Assembly (NCBI GenBank): GCA_016869215.1
Contig: VGEP01000021.1
Span: 1 to 64,000 of the forward strand
DNA: 64,000 bases
Reading direction: 5' to 3'
Origin: Alphaproteobacteria bacterium
GTDB taxonomy: Bacteria; Pseudomonadota; Alphaproteobacteria; Rhizobiales; Xanthobacteraceae
Both the position numbers and the translations under genes were made by a program. Shown here piece by piece: positions 37,525 through 49,373 of this stretch (positions are counted from its first letter, which is position 1; every line of letters starts with the position of its first letter). A model generated the notes under the pieces. That model searched no databases, had not been told where the DNA came from, and was given only the letters and a program-made list of their open reading frames with translations.

Positions 37525-38517
37525 CATGATCTCCTTGCCGAACAACTCGATTCCGCGCAACGCCTCGGCCAGCGTCATGTCGCCGAACACCATCTGCGGC
37601 ACGAAATAATTGCAGCCGTTCTGTTCGATCTCGTTTGCGATCCAGCGCCGCACCGTCTCCGGCGAGCCCGCGATACCATTGCCCAGCGCGACCAACTCGT
37701 CGAACGTCGGTGGATAGATGCCGATCACCCGCGGCTCGGTGCCGTGGCGGTTGAACAGCCAGCGGAAGCTCTGCCGCCAGCGCGGGAACGCACGGCGCGC
37801 GATCGCCATCGCCGCCCCGTCGGTGTCGGCGACGACGATGTGGCGCGACAGCCCGATCAGCGTGCCGTTCTCGTCGAAGCCCTTGGCCCGGCGCGCCTCG
37901 CGGTAGGCCCTGATGATCGCGCTGGTGTTGTCGCGAAGTCCGAGCGCCACGATGTTGACGTGGTTCTCGGCGGGCCAGGCCGAGTTCGACGGCAATGTCA
38001 CGCCGTACCACAACGGCGGATGCGGCTTCTGCACCGGCTTGAGGATCATCGGCAGCTTGTCGAACTTGTAGAATTCGCCCGCGAACGACAGTTCGTCCGC
38101 GTCGAGACCCTTGAGCAACACCTGAAACGCTTCGTGATACATCGCCTGGGTTTTGGAAAAGTCGAGGCCGTAGGCCGCGGTCTCGTACATCGACACGCCG
38201 CGCCCGACGCCGAGCAGGAAGCGCCCGCCGCTCATCTGGTCGAGCATGCAGACTTCCTCGATCAGCCGCAGCGGATGGTAGAACGGCAGCAGATAGACCA
38301 GCGGACCGAAGCGGAGCTGCTTCGTGCGTTGCGCCAGTGCAGCAAAGATCAGTGCCGGCGAGGCGGCAGCCCCGAGCGGCGTGATGTGATGCTCGGCGAC
38401 ATGGTAGCCGTAGAACCCGGCGCGGTCGTAGGCCTCGGCGATCTGCAGGCGCTCCGAATAGAGCTGGCTGAGCGGCACGCCCGCGTCGTCGATGTGGTCG
38501 AAGATACCGAATTTCAT
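37510..38517 (-). CDS. LLM class flavin-dependent oxidoreductase
   Basis: 335 residues from ATG 38517 (MKFGIFDHIDDAG; the in-frame extension up to 38622 is a palindromic repeat region and not conserved). The features HVAEHHITPLGAAASPALI, LRFGPLVYLLPFYHPLRLIEE and LDQMSGGRFLLGVGRGVS identify the luciferase-like fold, and PHPPLWYGV follows in the middle. The substrate is unknown. It is the third LLM-class gene in the window and has no obvious partner. Confidence 0.88.
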   Translation of the reverse strand: MKFGIFDHIDDAGVPLSQLYSERLQIAEAYDRAGFYGYHVAEHHITPLGAAASPALIFAALAQRTKQLRFGPLVYLLPFYHPLRLIEEVCMLDQMSGGRFLLGVGRGVSMYETAAYGLDFSKTQAMYHEAFQVLLKGLDADELSFAGEFYKFDKLPMILKPVQKPHPPLWYGVTLPSNSAWPAENHVNIVALGLRDNTSAIIRAYREARRAKGFDENGTLIGLSRHIVVADTDGAAMAIARRAFPRWRQSFRWLFNRHGTEPRVIGIYPPTFDELVALGNGIAGSPETVRRWIANEIEQNGCNYFVPQMVFGDMTLAEALRGIELFGKEIMPAFN

Positions 38518-38570
38518 GAGAAGGGGTCCCGGCGGGCGCGGCCTCGTGGTCAGGGACGTTGCGCAGCAAC

Positions 38571-38610
38571 GCGTTTCGAACCACGGGCCGCTCCCCATGT
38601 TTCGAAACGC
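38571..38610. repeat. Inverted repeat GCGTTTCGAA / TTCGAAACGC
   Basis: 10-bp perfect arms at 38571-38580 and 38601-38610, upstream of the LLM gene in a stretch (38518-38699) that holds no gene. Form fits an interspersed palindromic element. Confidence 0.6.
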
Positions 38611-38699
38611 CCGCCTGCGCATTGCCGCGGCGGGCTCCTGAGGATGAGCGCGGAATTGGCCGCGTCAACAGATTTGTGGATGCAGCACCCGGCGGCCGT

Positions 38700-39774
38700 T
38701 TACAGCGGCAGAAACTCAATCATATCGACGCCGATATAGCTCACGCCGCGCAACCAGTCGTATCCGGCCTTGCCGTCGACAAAGCGCAGCGTCTCCCCGG
38801 CGGCGAGATCGTAGATCAAATCGTTGCCCACAATGCGCGCCGGCCGGTCCGAGGTGACGAATTTGGCGCTCGGCGCGCGCACGAGCCGCATGACGATCCG
38901 CGTCGGCTGGCGCACCGTCAGTGCGCGAACCCAGGCACGGTCGTGGCGGTTGCCGATATAGTGCCAGAACGGCGTCAGGCCGTGCCTGCCCGCGTCGGTG
39001 CTGACGTCGTCGCTTTCGCCGTCCGTCTTTCCGAGGCGCAACGGCTCGCCTTTGAGCACGACCTCGGCCTCCATCAGCAGCGGCTGGTTCTGGCGCGCGA
39101 AGACCGCCTTTCCGAACGCTCTATAGAAATCCGGAAGCGGTCTTGACACGAGCGAGACGAAGATCGACGCCTCGTCTTCACCGGCGAGCACGCGCCGCTT
39201 CGCCTCTTCAAGGGCCATCGGCCCCTCCGCCGATCGCGCAGTGAGGCCGAAGAACGGATCGAGGTATGCCGCTTTGCCGTCCGGCAGTGTCGCAATCACG
39301 GCTACATGCCCCGAACTGGGGCTGACCAGATTGACTTGCACCGCGCCGTAACCCGCCTGCTGCAGGACCAGCATCAAGGCGCGCGCGGCGACATCGCAAT
39401 CGCCGTTGCCTTGGACCAGGTCGATCGCGCCCGGCCGCACGCGGAACGGCCATGGCACGAAGCGATGCGTCAGGATCGGCCGCAGGCGGGCGAGCAGGCC
39501 CGCTTCCGGCAGCGGCCTCAAACCGAACACTGCGAACAGCCGCCGCGTCAGTTCGGCGGCCGTCGCATCGTCGCGCCGCGGCGCGCGTTCGGAAATTTCG
39601 GCCGCCGCCGCGATATGCGCGCGCGCGGCTCGCTGCCGCGGTTTCGATCGCCACCCGTCCGCCCGCAAGGAGCGCCACAGCAAGACCGAGTGCAAGCGCG
39701 GCCGCCGCCGCCAGGCGCGGCAGGACAGAGTGCCGCCGCGCCGAAATATCAGCGATCGGTATGGGTTCGGCCAT
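38700..39774 (-). pseudogene. Membrane-anchored transglutaminase-like protein, frameshifted at a GC tract
   Basis: The N-terminus MAEPIPIADISARRHSVLPR with a transmembrane helix (LAAAAALALGLAVALLAG) is in one frame from ATG 39774. After the alternating GC tract near 39617-39627 the frame changes to SERAPRRDDATAAELTRRLF and onward. Adding one GC pair would restore a single ORF of about 358 residues. The domain GNGDCDVAARALMLVLQQAG, then SPSSGHVAVIATLPDGKAAYL, then LDPFFGL has the Cys-His-Asp arrangement of transglutaminase-like cysteine peptidases. Membrane-anchored forms may act in the periplasm. Function unknown. Frameshift may be real or an error. Confidence 0.72.
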
Positions 39775-39995
39775 ATCCGTCCAATGCAACGCGGTGATGG
39801 TCGTCTATTGAATCGTCCCGCATTGGGTGCGGTCCGAGGCGACATATGTCGTTCGAAAGCGCGCGCTGTGCAACAACAAAATCAGGGAGGGATCGTCGCG
39901 GACATATCGCGCAGCGGCAGGCGGGCCGCGCCCACAGCGGACGGAACTCACGTTCTTCAGCGAAGCCGGGTCGCGAAAATGCGCGAATAAGCAAA

Positions 39996-40016
39996 TGGCC
40001 GGCGCGGAGCCGGCCA
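39996..40016 (-). terminator. Hairpin after greA
   Basis: Stem TGGCCGGC (39996-40003) / GCCGGCCA (40009-40016) with a GCGGA loop. On the minus strand it is followed by TTTGCTTATTC. It lies 47 bp after the greA stop. The remaining gap to 39775 holds nothing I can support. Confidence 0.65.
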
Positions 40017-40063
40017 CCGCATATCGTTCGTTGCGACGTGCGACGCGATCGGGCGGCACCCCG

Positions 40064-40537
40064 TTACCGCCACTCGACCTTCATGATCTCGTAGGCCTTG
40101 GCGCCGCCGGGCGTCACGACTTCGACGGTCTCGCCCTTCTTCTTGTTGATCAGCGCGCGCGCGATCGGCGAGGTGATTGAGATGCGGCCGTGCTTGGCGT
40201 CGGCCTCCGGCTCGCCCACGATCTGCCAGACCTGCTTCTTGTCGGTGTCCTCGTCGACCAGCGTGACGGTCGCCCCGAACTTGATCGTGTCGCCGCTGAG
40301 CTTGGAGACGTCGATCACCTCGGCGCGCGCGAGCTTGTCCTCAAGCTCGGCGATTGCGCCCTCGTTGAGCGACTGCTGCTCCTTGGCCGCGTGATACTCC
40401 GCGTTCTCGGACAAATCGCCGTGGGTGCGCGCGTCCGTGATCTGCTGAATGATGCGCGGCCGTTCGACCTGCTGGCGGTGCTTGAGCTCGGTCTCGAGCA
40501 CCGTATAGCCCGCCTCGGTCATGGGAATCTTTTCCAT
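40064..40537 (-). CDS. greA: Transcription elongation factor GreA
   Basis: 157 residues. N-terminal coiled coil ([20 protein letters not shown], then [21 protein letters not shown], the GreA hallmark), then the FKBP-like domain with [16 protein letters not shown] and [20 protein letters not shown]. GreA stimulates RNA cleavage by backtracked RNA polymerase. It lies 119 bp after carB on the same strand. The order carB-greA is also known from other alphaproteobacteria (recalled, not checked here). Confidence 0.96.
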   Translation of the reverse strand: MEKIPMTEAGYTVLETELKHRQQVERPRIIQQITDARTHGDLSENAEYHAAKEQQSLNEGAIAELEDKLARAEVIDVSKLSGDTIKFGATVTLVDEDTDKKQVWQIVGEPEADAKHGRISITSPIARALINKKKGETVEVVTPGGAKAYEIMKVEWR

Positions 40538-40656
40538 CGTTCCTTGGTCCCCTAATCCTACGCATCGCGAGAGGCATTAAATTCCAATCGCGGGCCGGCG
40601 TTCCGCCCCGCGATTGCGAACTTCGTTCCTACTCGCACCGCCGTGTCGGTCGGGAA

Positions 40657-43956
<3,300 letters not shown>

Positions 43957-43976
43957 CGGGCCTCGTAAATGCACAC

Positions 43977-44001
43977 AAAAAAAGGGCGCGCTCCCGCGCG
44001 C
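43977..44001 (-). terminator. Terminator-like hairpin immediately before carB
   Basis: On the minus strand, GCGCGC-GGGA-GCGCGC is followed by CC and then TTTTTTT (43977-43983). It is about 20 bp before the carB start. It could end upstream transcription or act as an attenuator in the carB leader. The 43957-44301 gap holds no gene. Confidence 0.65.
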
Positions 44002-44056
44002 TTTTAGGCTGAGTGGGAACCGGTCAGCCGCCCGGAAAGCGCGCTCACTTTGAAGA

Positions 44057-44104
44057 GTGCGCGTTCTAACGCAAAACCGGTGCCCACTTTTGCTGAACGC
44101 GCAC
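44057..44104. repeat. Inverted repeat GTGCGCGTTC / GAACGCGCAC
   Basis: Perfect 10-bp arms at 44057-44066 and 44095-44104 in the carB / ABC-F divergent region. The inner sequence GCAAAACCGGTGCCCACTTT is like part of a family of palindromic repeats known to me from Bradyrhizobium-like genomes, which I could not verify. Confidence 0.55.
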
Positions 44105-44301
44105 GGGCGTCCTTCGCCCCGGCGACGGGGGGTCACCCCGCGCGAGGAGGGCTTAGACCAGAATCGGCAGTCCGCCAACCCCGGAACGCTCCGGAAACCT
44201 GGTTGTCACCGGGGGTTTTGCAAGGATTCAACGGTTTGGCCCTGCACGGGAGGTATGCCGCTTGTGCGGGCCGGGCCGCTTCTGTCAGGAGTCCCCGCGC
44301 C

Positions 44302-46119
44302 ATGGCTCCACCACCCCTGCTTCAGCTCAGCGGCATTGCACTGACCTTCGGCGGCACACCGCTGCTGGAGGATGCGGAATTGTCGGTATCACCGGGCGAG
44401 CGGGTGTCGCTGGTCGGGCGCAACGGCTCGGGCAAATCGACGCTTCTGAAGATCGCCGCCGGGCTGGTTGAGCCGGACCGCGGTTCGGTGTTCGTGCAGC
44501 CGGGCGCGCTGGTGCGGTATCTGCCACAGGAGCCCGATCTCGCGGGGTTTGCGACAACGCTGGCTTATGTTGAGGCGGGCCTGCCACGGGGCGAGGGCGC
44601 CCATGTCGCCAGGATGCTGCTGGAACAGCTTGGCCTCACCGGCGGCGAGGATCCGGCGCATCTGTCCGGCGGCGAAATCCGGCGCGCCTCGCTCGCCCGC
44701 GTGCTGGCGCCATCGCCCGACATCCTGCTGCTCGACGAGCCGACCAATCATCTCGACCTGCCAACCATCGAATGGCTGGAGCGCGATCTCGAGGTGCGGC
44801 GCACGGCGCTGGTAATCATCAGCCACGACCGGCGATTCCTTTCGACGCTGTCGCGCAGCACGGTTTGGCTCGACCGCGGCCGGACGCGCCGCCTCGAACG
44901 AGGGTTCGCGCATTTCGAGGAGTGGCGCGACACTGTTCTCGCCGACGAAGAGCGCGAGCAGCACAAGCTCGACCGCAAGATCGTCGAAGAGGAGCACTGG
45001 ATCCGCTACGGCGTTTCCGGGAGGCGCAAGCGCAACGTCCGCCGCGTCGCCGAGCTTCAGACCCTGCGGGAGCGGCGGCGCACCCATCGCGCCAGCACGG
45101 GCAGCGTGAATTTCACCGCCGGCGGCGCGCCTGCGTCCGGCGATCTGGTGATCGAGGCCAAGGGCCTCGGCAAGAGCTACGGCGGCCGGCCGATCGTCCG
45201 TGATTTCTCGATCCGCATCATGCGCGGCGACCGTATCGGCATCGTCGGGCCGAACGGCAGCGGCAAGACCACGCTGTTGAACCTGCTGACCGGCCAGCTT
45301 GCGCCCGATGAGGGCACGGTGCGGCTCGGCGCGAATCTCGCGATCGCGGCGCTCGACCAGCACCGCGACAGCCTCGATCCCGGCATCACGGTTGCCGAGG
45401 CGTTGACCGGCGGCCGCGGCGACACCGTGATGGCCGGCGGCAAGCCGCGCCACGTCGTCGGTTACATGAAAGACTTTTTGTTTGCGCCCGAGCAGGCGCG
45501 CACGCCGCTCGGCAAGCTCTCCGGCGGCGAGCGCGGCCGGCTGATGCTGGCGCAGGTGCTGGCGCGGCCGTCGAACCTGCTGGTGCTCGACGAGCCGACC
45601 AACGATCTCGACATGGAAACGCTCGACGTGCTCGAAGAGATGCTCGGCGATTATCCCGGCACGGTGCTGCTCATCAGCCACGACCGCGATTTCCTGGACC
45701 GGCTGGTGCATGGCGTGATCGTGCCGTCGGGTGACGGCCGCTGGACCGAGTACGCCGGTGGCTACAGCGACATGCTGGCGCAGCGCGGCGCGGACCTGGT
45801 CCGCGAGACCCGCAAGGCCGAGCCGCGCAAGGCCGCGCCGGAGCCTTCGCCGTCCGAGGCGGCAACGCCACCCGCGAAGCGGCGGCTGAGCTTCAAGGAC
45901 AAGCACGCGCTCGAAACCCTGCCGAAGACCATCGCCGCCCTTCAGGCCGAAGCCGCGGCGCTGCAACGAAAACTCGACGATCCGGGCTTCTACGCGCGCG
46001 ACCGGGCCGCGTTCGAAAGCGCCACTGCGGCGCTCGGTGCGCTGCATGAGAAGATTGCGGCGGCCGAAGAGCAATGGCTGGAACTCGAGATCGAGCGCGA
46101 ATCGCTCGCGGGCGGTTGA
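44302..46119 (+). CDS. uup: ABC-F family ATPase (Uup-like)
   Basis: 605 residues from ATG 44302 (the ORF is open from 44050 but that part is repeat sequence). Two ABC ATPase domains: Walker A GRNGSGKSTLLK and signature LSGGEIRRASLAR in the first, GPNGSGKTTLLNLL and LSGGERGRLMLAQ in the second. They are joined by a charged linker, with a C-terminal coiled coil (KHALETLPKTIAALQAEAAA). No membrane segments. ABC-F proteins act on ribosomes; Uup affects precise excision and ribosome function. Convergent with the reductase gene (9-bp gap). Confidence 0.9.
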   Translation: MAPPPLLQLSGIALTFGGTPLLEDAELSVSPGERVSLVGRNGSGKSTLLKIAAGLVEPDRGSVFVQPGALVRYLPQEPDLAGFATTLAYVEAGLPRGEGAHVARMLLEQLGLTGGEDPAHLSGGEIRRASLARVLAPSPDILLLDEPTNHLDLPTIEWLERDLEVRRTALVIISHDRRFLSTLSRSTVWLDRGRTRRLERGFAHFEEWRDTVLADEEREQHKLDRKIVEEEHWIRYGVSGRRKRNVRRVAELQTLRERRRTHRASTGSVNFTAGGAPASGDLVIEAKGLGKSYGGRPIVRDFSIRIMRGDRIGIVGPNGSGKTTLLNLLTGQLAPDEGTVRLGANLAIAALDQHRDSLDPGITVAEALTGGRGDTVMAGGKPRHVVGYMKDFLFAPEQARTPLGKLSGGERGRLMLAQVLARPSNLLVLDEPTNDLDMETLDVLEEMLGDYPGTVLLISHDRDFLDRLVHGVIVPSGDGRWTEYAGGYSDMLAQRGADLVRETRKAEPRKAAPEPSPSEAATPPAKRRLSFKDKHALETLPKTIAALQAEAAALQRKLDDPGFYARDRAAFESATAALGALHEKIAAAEEQWLELEIERESLAGG

Positions 46120-46128
46120 CGCCCCCGA

Positions 46129-47163
46129 TCAGCGCGCTTGGCCTGTCCCGCCAAGCGCCAGCGCCAGATTTTCTACGCCGGGCTTCAAATCGCCGGCCTC
46201 GATCCGCCGCGCGATCTCGGCGATCCGGGCGTTGGCCGGTGCCGCGCGCCCGCGGCGTGCGCTCTCCTCTGCGACAAGGCCGTTGATCATGCCGACCTCG
46301 CTCGGCCGGCCTTTCAGAAAATCCTGAAGCACGGTGTTGCGGCCACGGCCCGGGCCGATGTCGGCTGTGAGCTTGTCGAACAGCTTCTCGGCCGGGCTGT
46401 TGGAGCGGGCGAGATCCGCTGCCGTGAGCCCGAAGATCGGCTCCACCGCATGGCCCAGGTCCTGGCCGGTCCGCATGGCCTCGTCGCCGATTTCGACGAC
46501 AAGTTCGCGCATGCCCGGCAGCTTGATCGCGTCGGCGATCGTCATGCCGACCATGGCCATCGGACCGAGGCACATGGCGTTGACGATCAGCTTGGTCCAT
46601 TTCGCCGCAAGGATGTCGGCCTTGATCTCGACCTTGCCGACGGGCGAGAGCAGCGCCTGCATTTCGGCGAGCCGGTGCACGGGCCCGCCGTCGAGCGCGC
46701 CGATCCCGATCCAGGTCTTCGGCGGCGGCGTGTTGCGCTTGACGCGCCCGGGTGTGAACATTTCCGACGACAGTTCGACCACGCAGCCGAGCGTGCGCTC
46801 CGGACCCACGATGCCGCGTATGACATCGGCCACCATGCCGTTCTGCATCCCGATCAGCATGCCGTCGGGCTTCAGATGCGGCGCGATCATCTCGCAGGCC
46901 CAGCGCGTGTCGTAGGCCTTCACCGCCAGCAGCACCACGTCGAACGGCGCGTGAAACGTGCAGACGTCGCAGAGGTGATGCGCGCGCACCGCAACGTGCT
47001 GCTCGGCGTCGGGCATCGATATGTGCAGCCCGTCCGCCCGCATGGCCTCGACGTGTTCGGGCCACTGGTCGATCGTCGTCACGTCGCGGCCGGCATCGAC
47101 GAGGCCCGCGGCGATGCAACTGCCGTTCGCGCCGGTGCCGAAGACCGCAATCTTAAGCGCCAT
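46129..47163 (-). CDS. Ketopantoate reductase family (PanE/ApbA-like) enzyme
   Basis: 344 residues. N-terminal Rossmann motif IAVFGTGANGSCIAAGLVDAG and the central LAVKAYDTRWAC. C-terminal helical domain ends with GRPSEVGMINGLVAEESARRG. Family members reduce 2-ketopantoate to pantoate with NADPH, but this protein is part of a catabolic-looking group and is longer than PanE, so it may act on another 2-oxo acid. Last gene of the run 51152-46129 on the minus strand; the gap to the Bug gene upstream is 25 bp. Confidence 0.85.
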   Translation of the reverse strand: MALKIAVFGTGANGSCIAAGLVDAGRDVTTIDQWPEHVEAMRADGLHISMPDAEQHVAVRAHHLCDVCTFHAPFDVVLLAVKAYDTRWACEMIAPHLKPDGMLIGMQNGMVADVIRGIVGPERTLGCVVELSSEMFTPGRVKRNTPPPKTWIGIGALDGGPVHRLAEMQALLSPVGKVEIKADILAAKWTKLIVNAMCLGPMAMVGMTIADAIKLPGMRELVVEIGDEAMRTGQDLGHAVEPIFGLTAADLARSNSPAEKLFDKLTADIGPGRGRNTVLQDFLKGRPSEVGMINGLVAEESARRGRAAPANARIAEIARRIEAGDLKPGVENLALALGGTGQAR

Positions 47164-47188
47164 GTCCGCCCGCGCCCGGCGCGCCTCG

Positions 47189-48181
47189 TCAGTCGACCTT
47201 GATGTTGCCGGCCTTGATGATCGGCCACCACTTGTCGATGTCGGCCTTCTGCATGGCGCGCAGCGCCTCCGGCGTCTGCCGGTCGCGCGCGAAGATTTCC
47301 TGGCTCAGGCCTGCGAGTCTGGTCCGCACCGCGGGCTCGGCCAGCGCCTCGCGCGCGGCGGCGTTGAGCTTGCCGACGACGTCCTTCGGCGTGCCCTTGG
47401 GCGCCCACATGCCGTGCCACAGCGAGACGTGGAAGCCCGGCAGCCCGGCCTGGTCCACGGTCGGGTATTCGGGCGCGGTCTGCAGCCGTGCCGCGGCCGT
47501 GATGCCGTACATCTTGATGTTGTTGCCGCGCGCCTGCGGGATCGAGGTGATCGGGTCGGCGATGACGAGATCGATATTGCCCGCCAGCAGGTCTTGGATC
47601 GACGGCGCGATGCCGCGGTACGGCACGTGCTGCAGCTTGGTGCCGACGGCCTGCTCGAACAGCAGCCCGCAGACGTGGGTGATGCTGCCGACGCCTGCGT
47701 TGCCGATGGTCGCCTTGCCCGGATTGGCCTTCAGCCAGGAGATCAGCTCCTTCATGTCGTTGGGCGGCAGCGCCTTCTTGCCGACCACCGCGAACGGCGC
47801 GACGCAAAGCGGAGTGATTGGCTCGAAGTCGTCCATGACGTGGAAGGAGAGCTTGGAATAGGTCGCGCCGGTGATGACGTGCGAGCCGTTCTGGCCGACG
47901 CTGAGCGTGTAACCGTCGGGCGCGGCGCGCGCGACGCGGCCCGCGCCGATGGTCCCGCCGGCGCCGGTCGCGTTCTCCACGATCACCGTCTGCCCGAGCG
48001 GCTTGCGCATGCCTTCGGCCATCACGCGCGCGATGGTGTCGGTCGCTCCGCCGGCCGCGAACGGCGCGACGATGGTGATCGGCTTCGACGGATACGCCTG
48101 CGCGAAGGCGGAGCGCGCGAGCGCTGGCGCGGCGATTGCGCCGGCGGCAAGTTGCAGCAAACGGCGGCGTGCGAACTTCAT
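47189..48181 (-). CDS. Bug/TctC family substrate-binding protein (tripartite tricarboxylate type)
   Basis: 330 residues. Signal sequence MKFARRRLLQLAAGAIAAPA (with RR, perhaps a Tat signal) and cleavage near AFAQAYPSKP. The family motif YPSKPITIVAPFAAGGATDT and GPSTAG-like core are present (TGAGGTIGAGRVARAAPDG). Binds a small carboxylate in the periplasm; no TctA/TctB membrane genes are nearby. The start ATG overlaps the stop of the hydrolase gene by 4 bp, so they are coupled. Confidence 0.9.
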   Translation of the reverse strand: MKFARRRLLQLAAGAIAAPALARSAFAQAYPSKPITIVAPFAAGGATDTIARVMAEGMRKPLGQTVIVENATGAGGTIGAGRVARAAPDGYTLSVGQNGSHVITGATYSKLSFHVMDDFEPITPLCVAPFAVVGKKALPPNDMKELISWLKANPGKATIGNAGVGSITHVCGLLFEQAVGTKLQHVPYRGIAPSIQDLLAGNIDLVIADPITSIPQARGNNIKMYGITAAARLQTAPEYPTVDQAGLPGFHVSLWHGMWAPKGTPKDVVGKLNAAAREALAEPAVRTRLAGLSQEIFARDRQTPEALRAMQKADIDKWWPIIKAGNIKVD

Positions 48182-49362
48182 GGCGTTCCTCCGAAAAATT
48201 GAATGAGAAGTTTCTGGACCTGTTCAGGCTGTTCCTGTTGCGCCCAATGCCCGGCCCCATCGACCAGATGGGTGCCGCGCCACTGCGTGCATGCTTTTGT
48301 CTGCATCGCCTCGAAAGCGCCGGGCGTCTGATACGTGCCCCAGTCGCTCTTGCCTGCGATGAAGCAGGCCGGCACGTCGATGGTGCGGCCGGCGAAGGTG
48401 CGATGCTCGGCTAGCGTCCTCGGGTCGGTGCCGCGCCGCACCCGGTATCCTTGCAGCGCGCCGGTGAAGCCTGTCCGGCTGTACTCCGTGACGTAGACGC
48501 CCACTTCGGCGTCGGTCAGCCATTGGCACGCCGCGATCTCGGCTGCCGACGGCATGAACGGCGCGACCGTCTCGGCCATGCCCTTGTCCTTGTCCATCAC
48601 GTAGTAGGTCGGGATCTTGGCCATCTCCTCGGCGGTGCGCGCCTTCAGCGGATGCGGCTTGTTTTCTTTCCAGTCGGCGCTCTTGTAGTGGTAGTAGGCG
48701 CGGAAGAATGCGTGCAGGCCCTGCGCGGCATGCAGCATGTCGTCGTTGGCGCCGCGCAGGCGCTGGTGGTTGTGGTAGTACTTGCGCGGCCGCGGCAGCT
48801 TTGCGAGCTCGGCGTCAAGTTCGTCGTCGGTGGGTGCTGCGCGCGGCGGCGCCGTGCCGTTGTCGGTGTTGAACGCCACCGCCGGCGCTCCCGGGAACGG
48901 CGAACTCATCAACGCCACCTTGCGAAACACGTCGGGTCGGATCAGCGCGCACCACGACGCGACCGGCGAGCCGGCATCGTGTCCGACAATCCCTGTGACC
49001 GACCGGTGGCCGAGCGCGTGCACGAGGCCGGTCGTATCTCTCACCATGTTGAGGGGCCGGAAGGGATCGGAATCGGCGTCGTATGAGCCATCCCAGCCGA
49101 TGGTGCGCCCATAGCCGCGCATCTCAGGGGCGACCACGTGGTATCCGGCCGCCGCCAACGGCAGCATGACTTTCCGCCAGGAGTAGGCGAGTTCCGGGAA
49201 GCCGTGCAGAAGCACCACGCACGGGCGGCCTGGCGCCTCGAAACCAGCCTCCAGCACGTGCACCATCAGGCCATTGTTGTTGTCGACATGGCGGGAGCGG
49301 ATGGCTGCGGGCAAGGTGTCGTTGCCGTAGGGCGGCAGGCGTGTGGCGTCGGCGAGGTTCAT
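48178..49362 (-). CDS. Alpha/beta hydrolase, epoxide-hydrolase-like
   Basis: 394 residues from ATG 49362. Oxyanion motif HGFPELAYSWRKVML, nucleophile Asp in IVGHDAGSPVASW, and the C-terminal catalytic His in GAGHWAQQEQP. GHDxG with Asp as nucleophile is the signature of epoxide hydrolases and haloalkane dehalogenases. The cap domain is between. Substrate unknown. It lies 11 bp after the thiamine-diphosphate enzyme gene and overlaps the next gene by 4 bp, clearly one operon. Confidence 0.88.
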   Translation of the reverse strand: MNLADATRLPPYGNDTLPAAIRSRHVDNNNGLMVHVLEAGFEAPGRPCVVLLHGFPELAYSWRKVMLPLAAAGYHVVAPEMRGYGRTIGWDGSYDADSDPFRPLNMVRDTTGLVHALGHRSVTGIVGHDAGSPVASWCALIRPDVFRKVALMSSPFPGAPAVAFNTDNGTAPPRAAPTDDELDAELAKLPRPRKYYHNHQRLRGANDDMLHAAQGLHAFFRAYYHYKSADWKENKPHPLKARTAEEMAKIPTYYVMDKDKGMAETVAPFMPSAAEIAACQWLTDAEVGVYVTEYSRTGFTGALQGYRVRRGTDPRTLAEHRTFAGRTIDVPACFIAGKSDWGTYQTPGAFEAMQTKACTQWRGTHLVDGAGHWAQQEQPEQVQKLLIQFFGGTP

Positions 49363-49373
49363 GTCGGCCAGCC

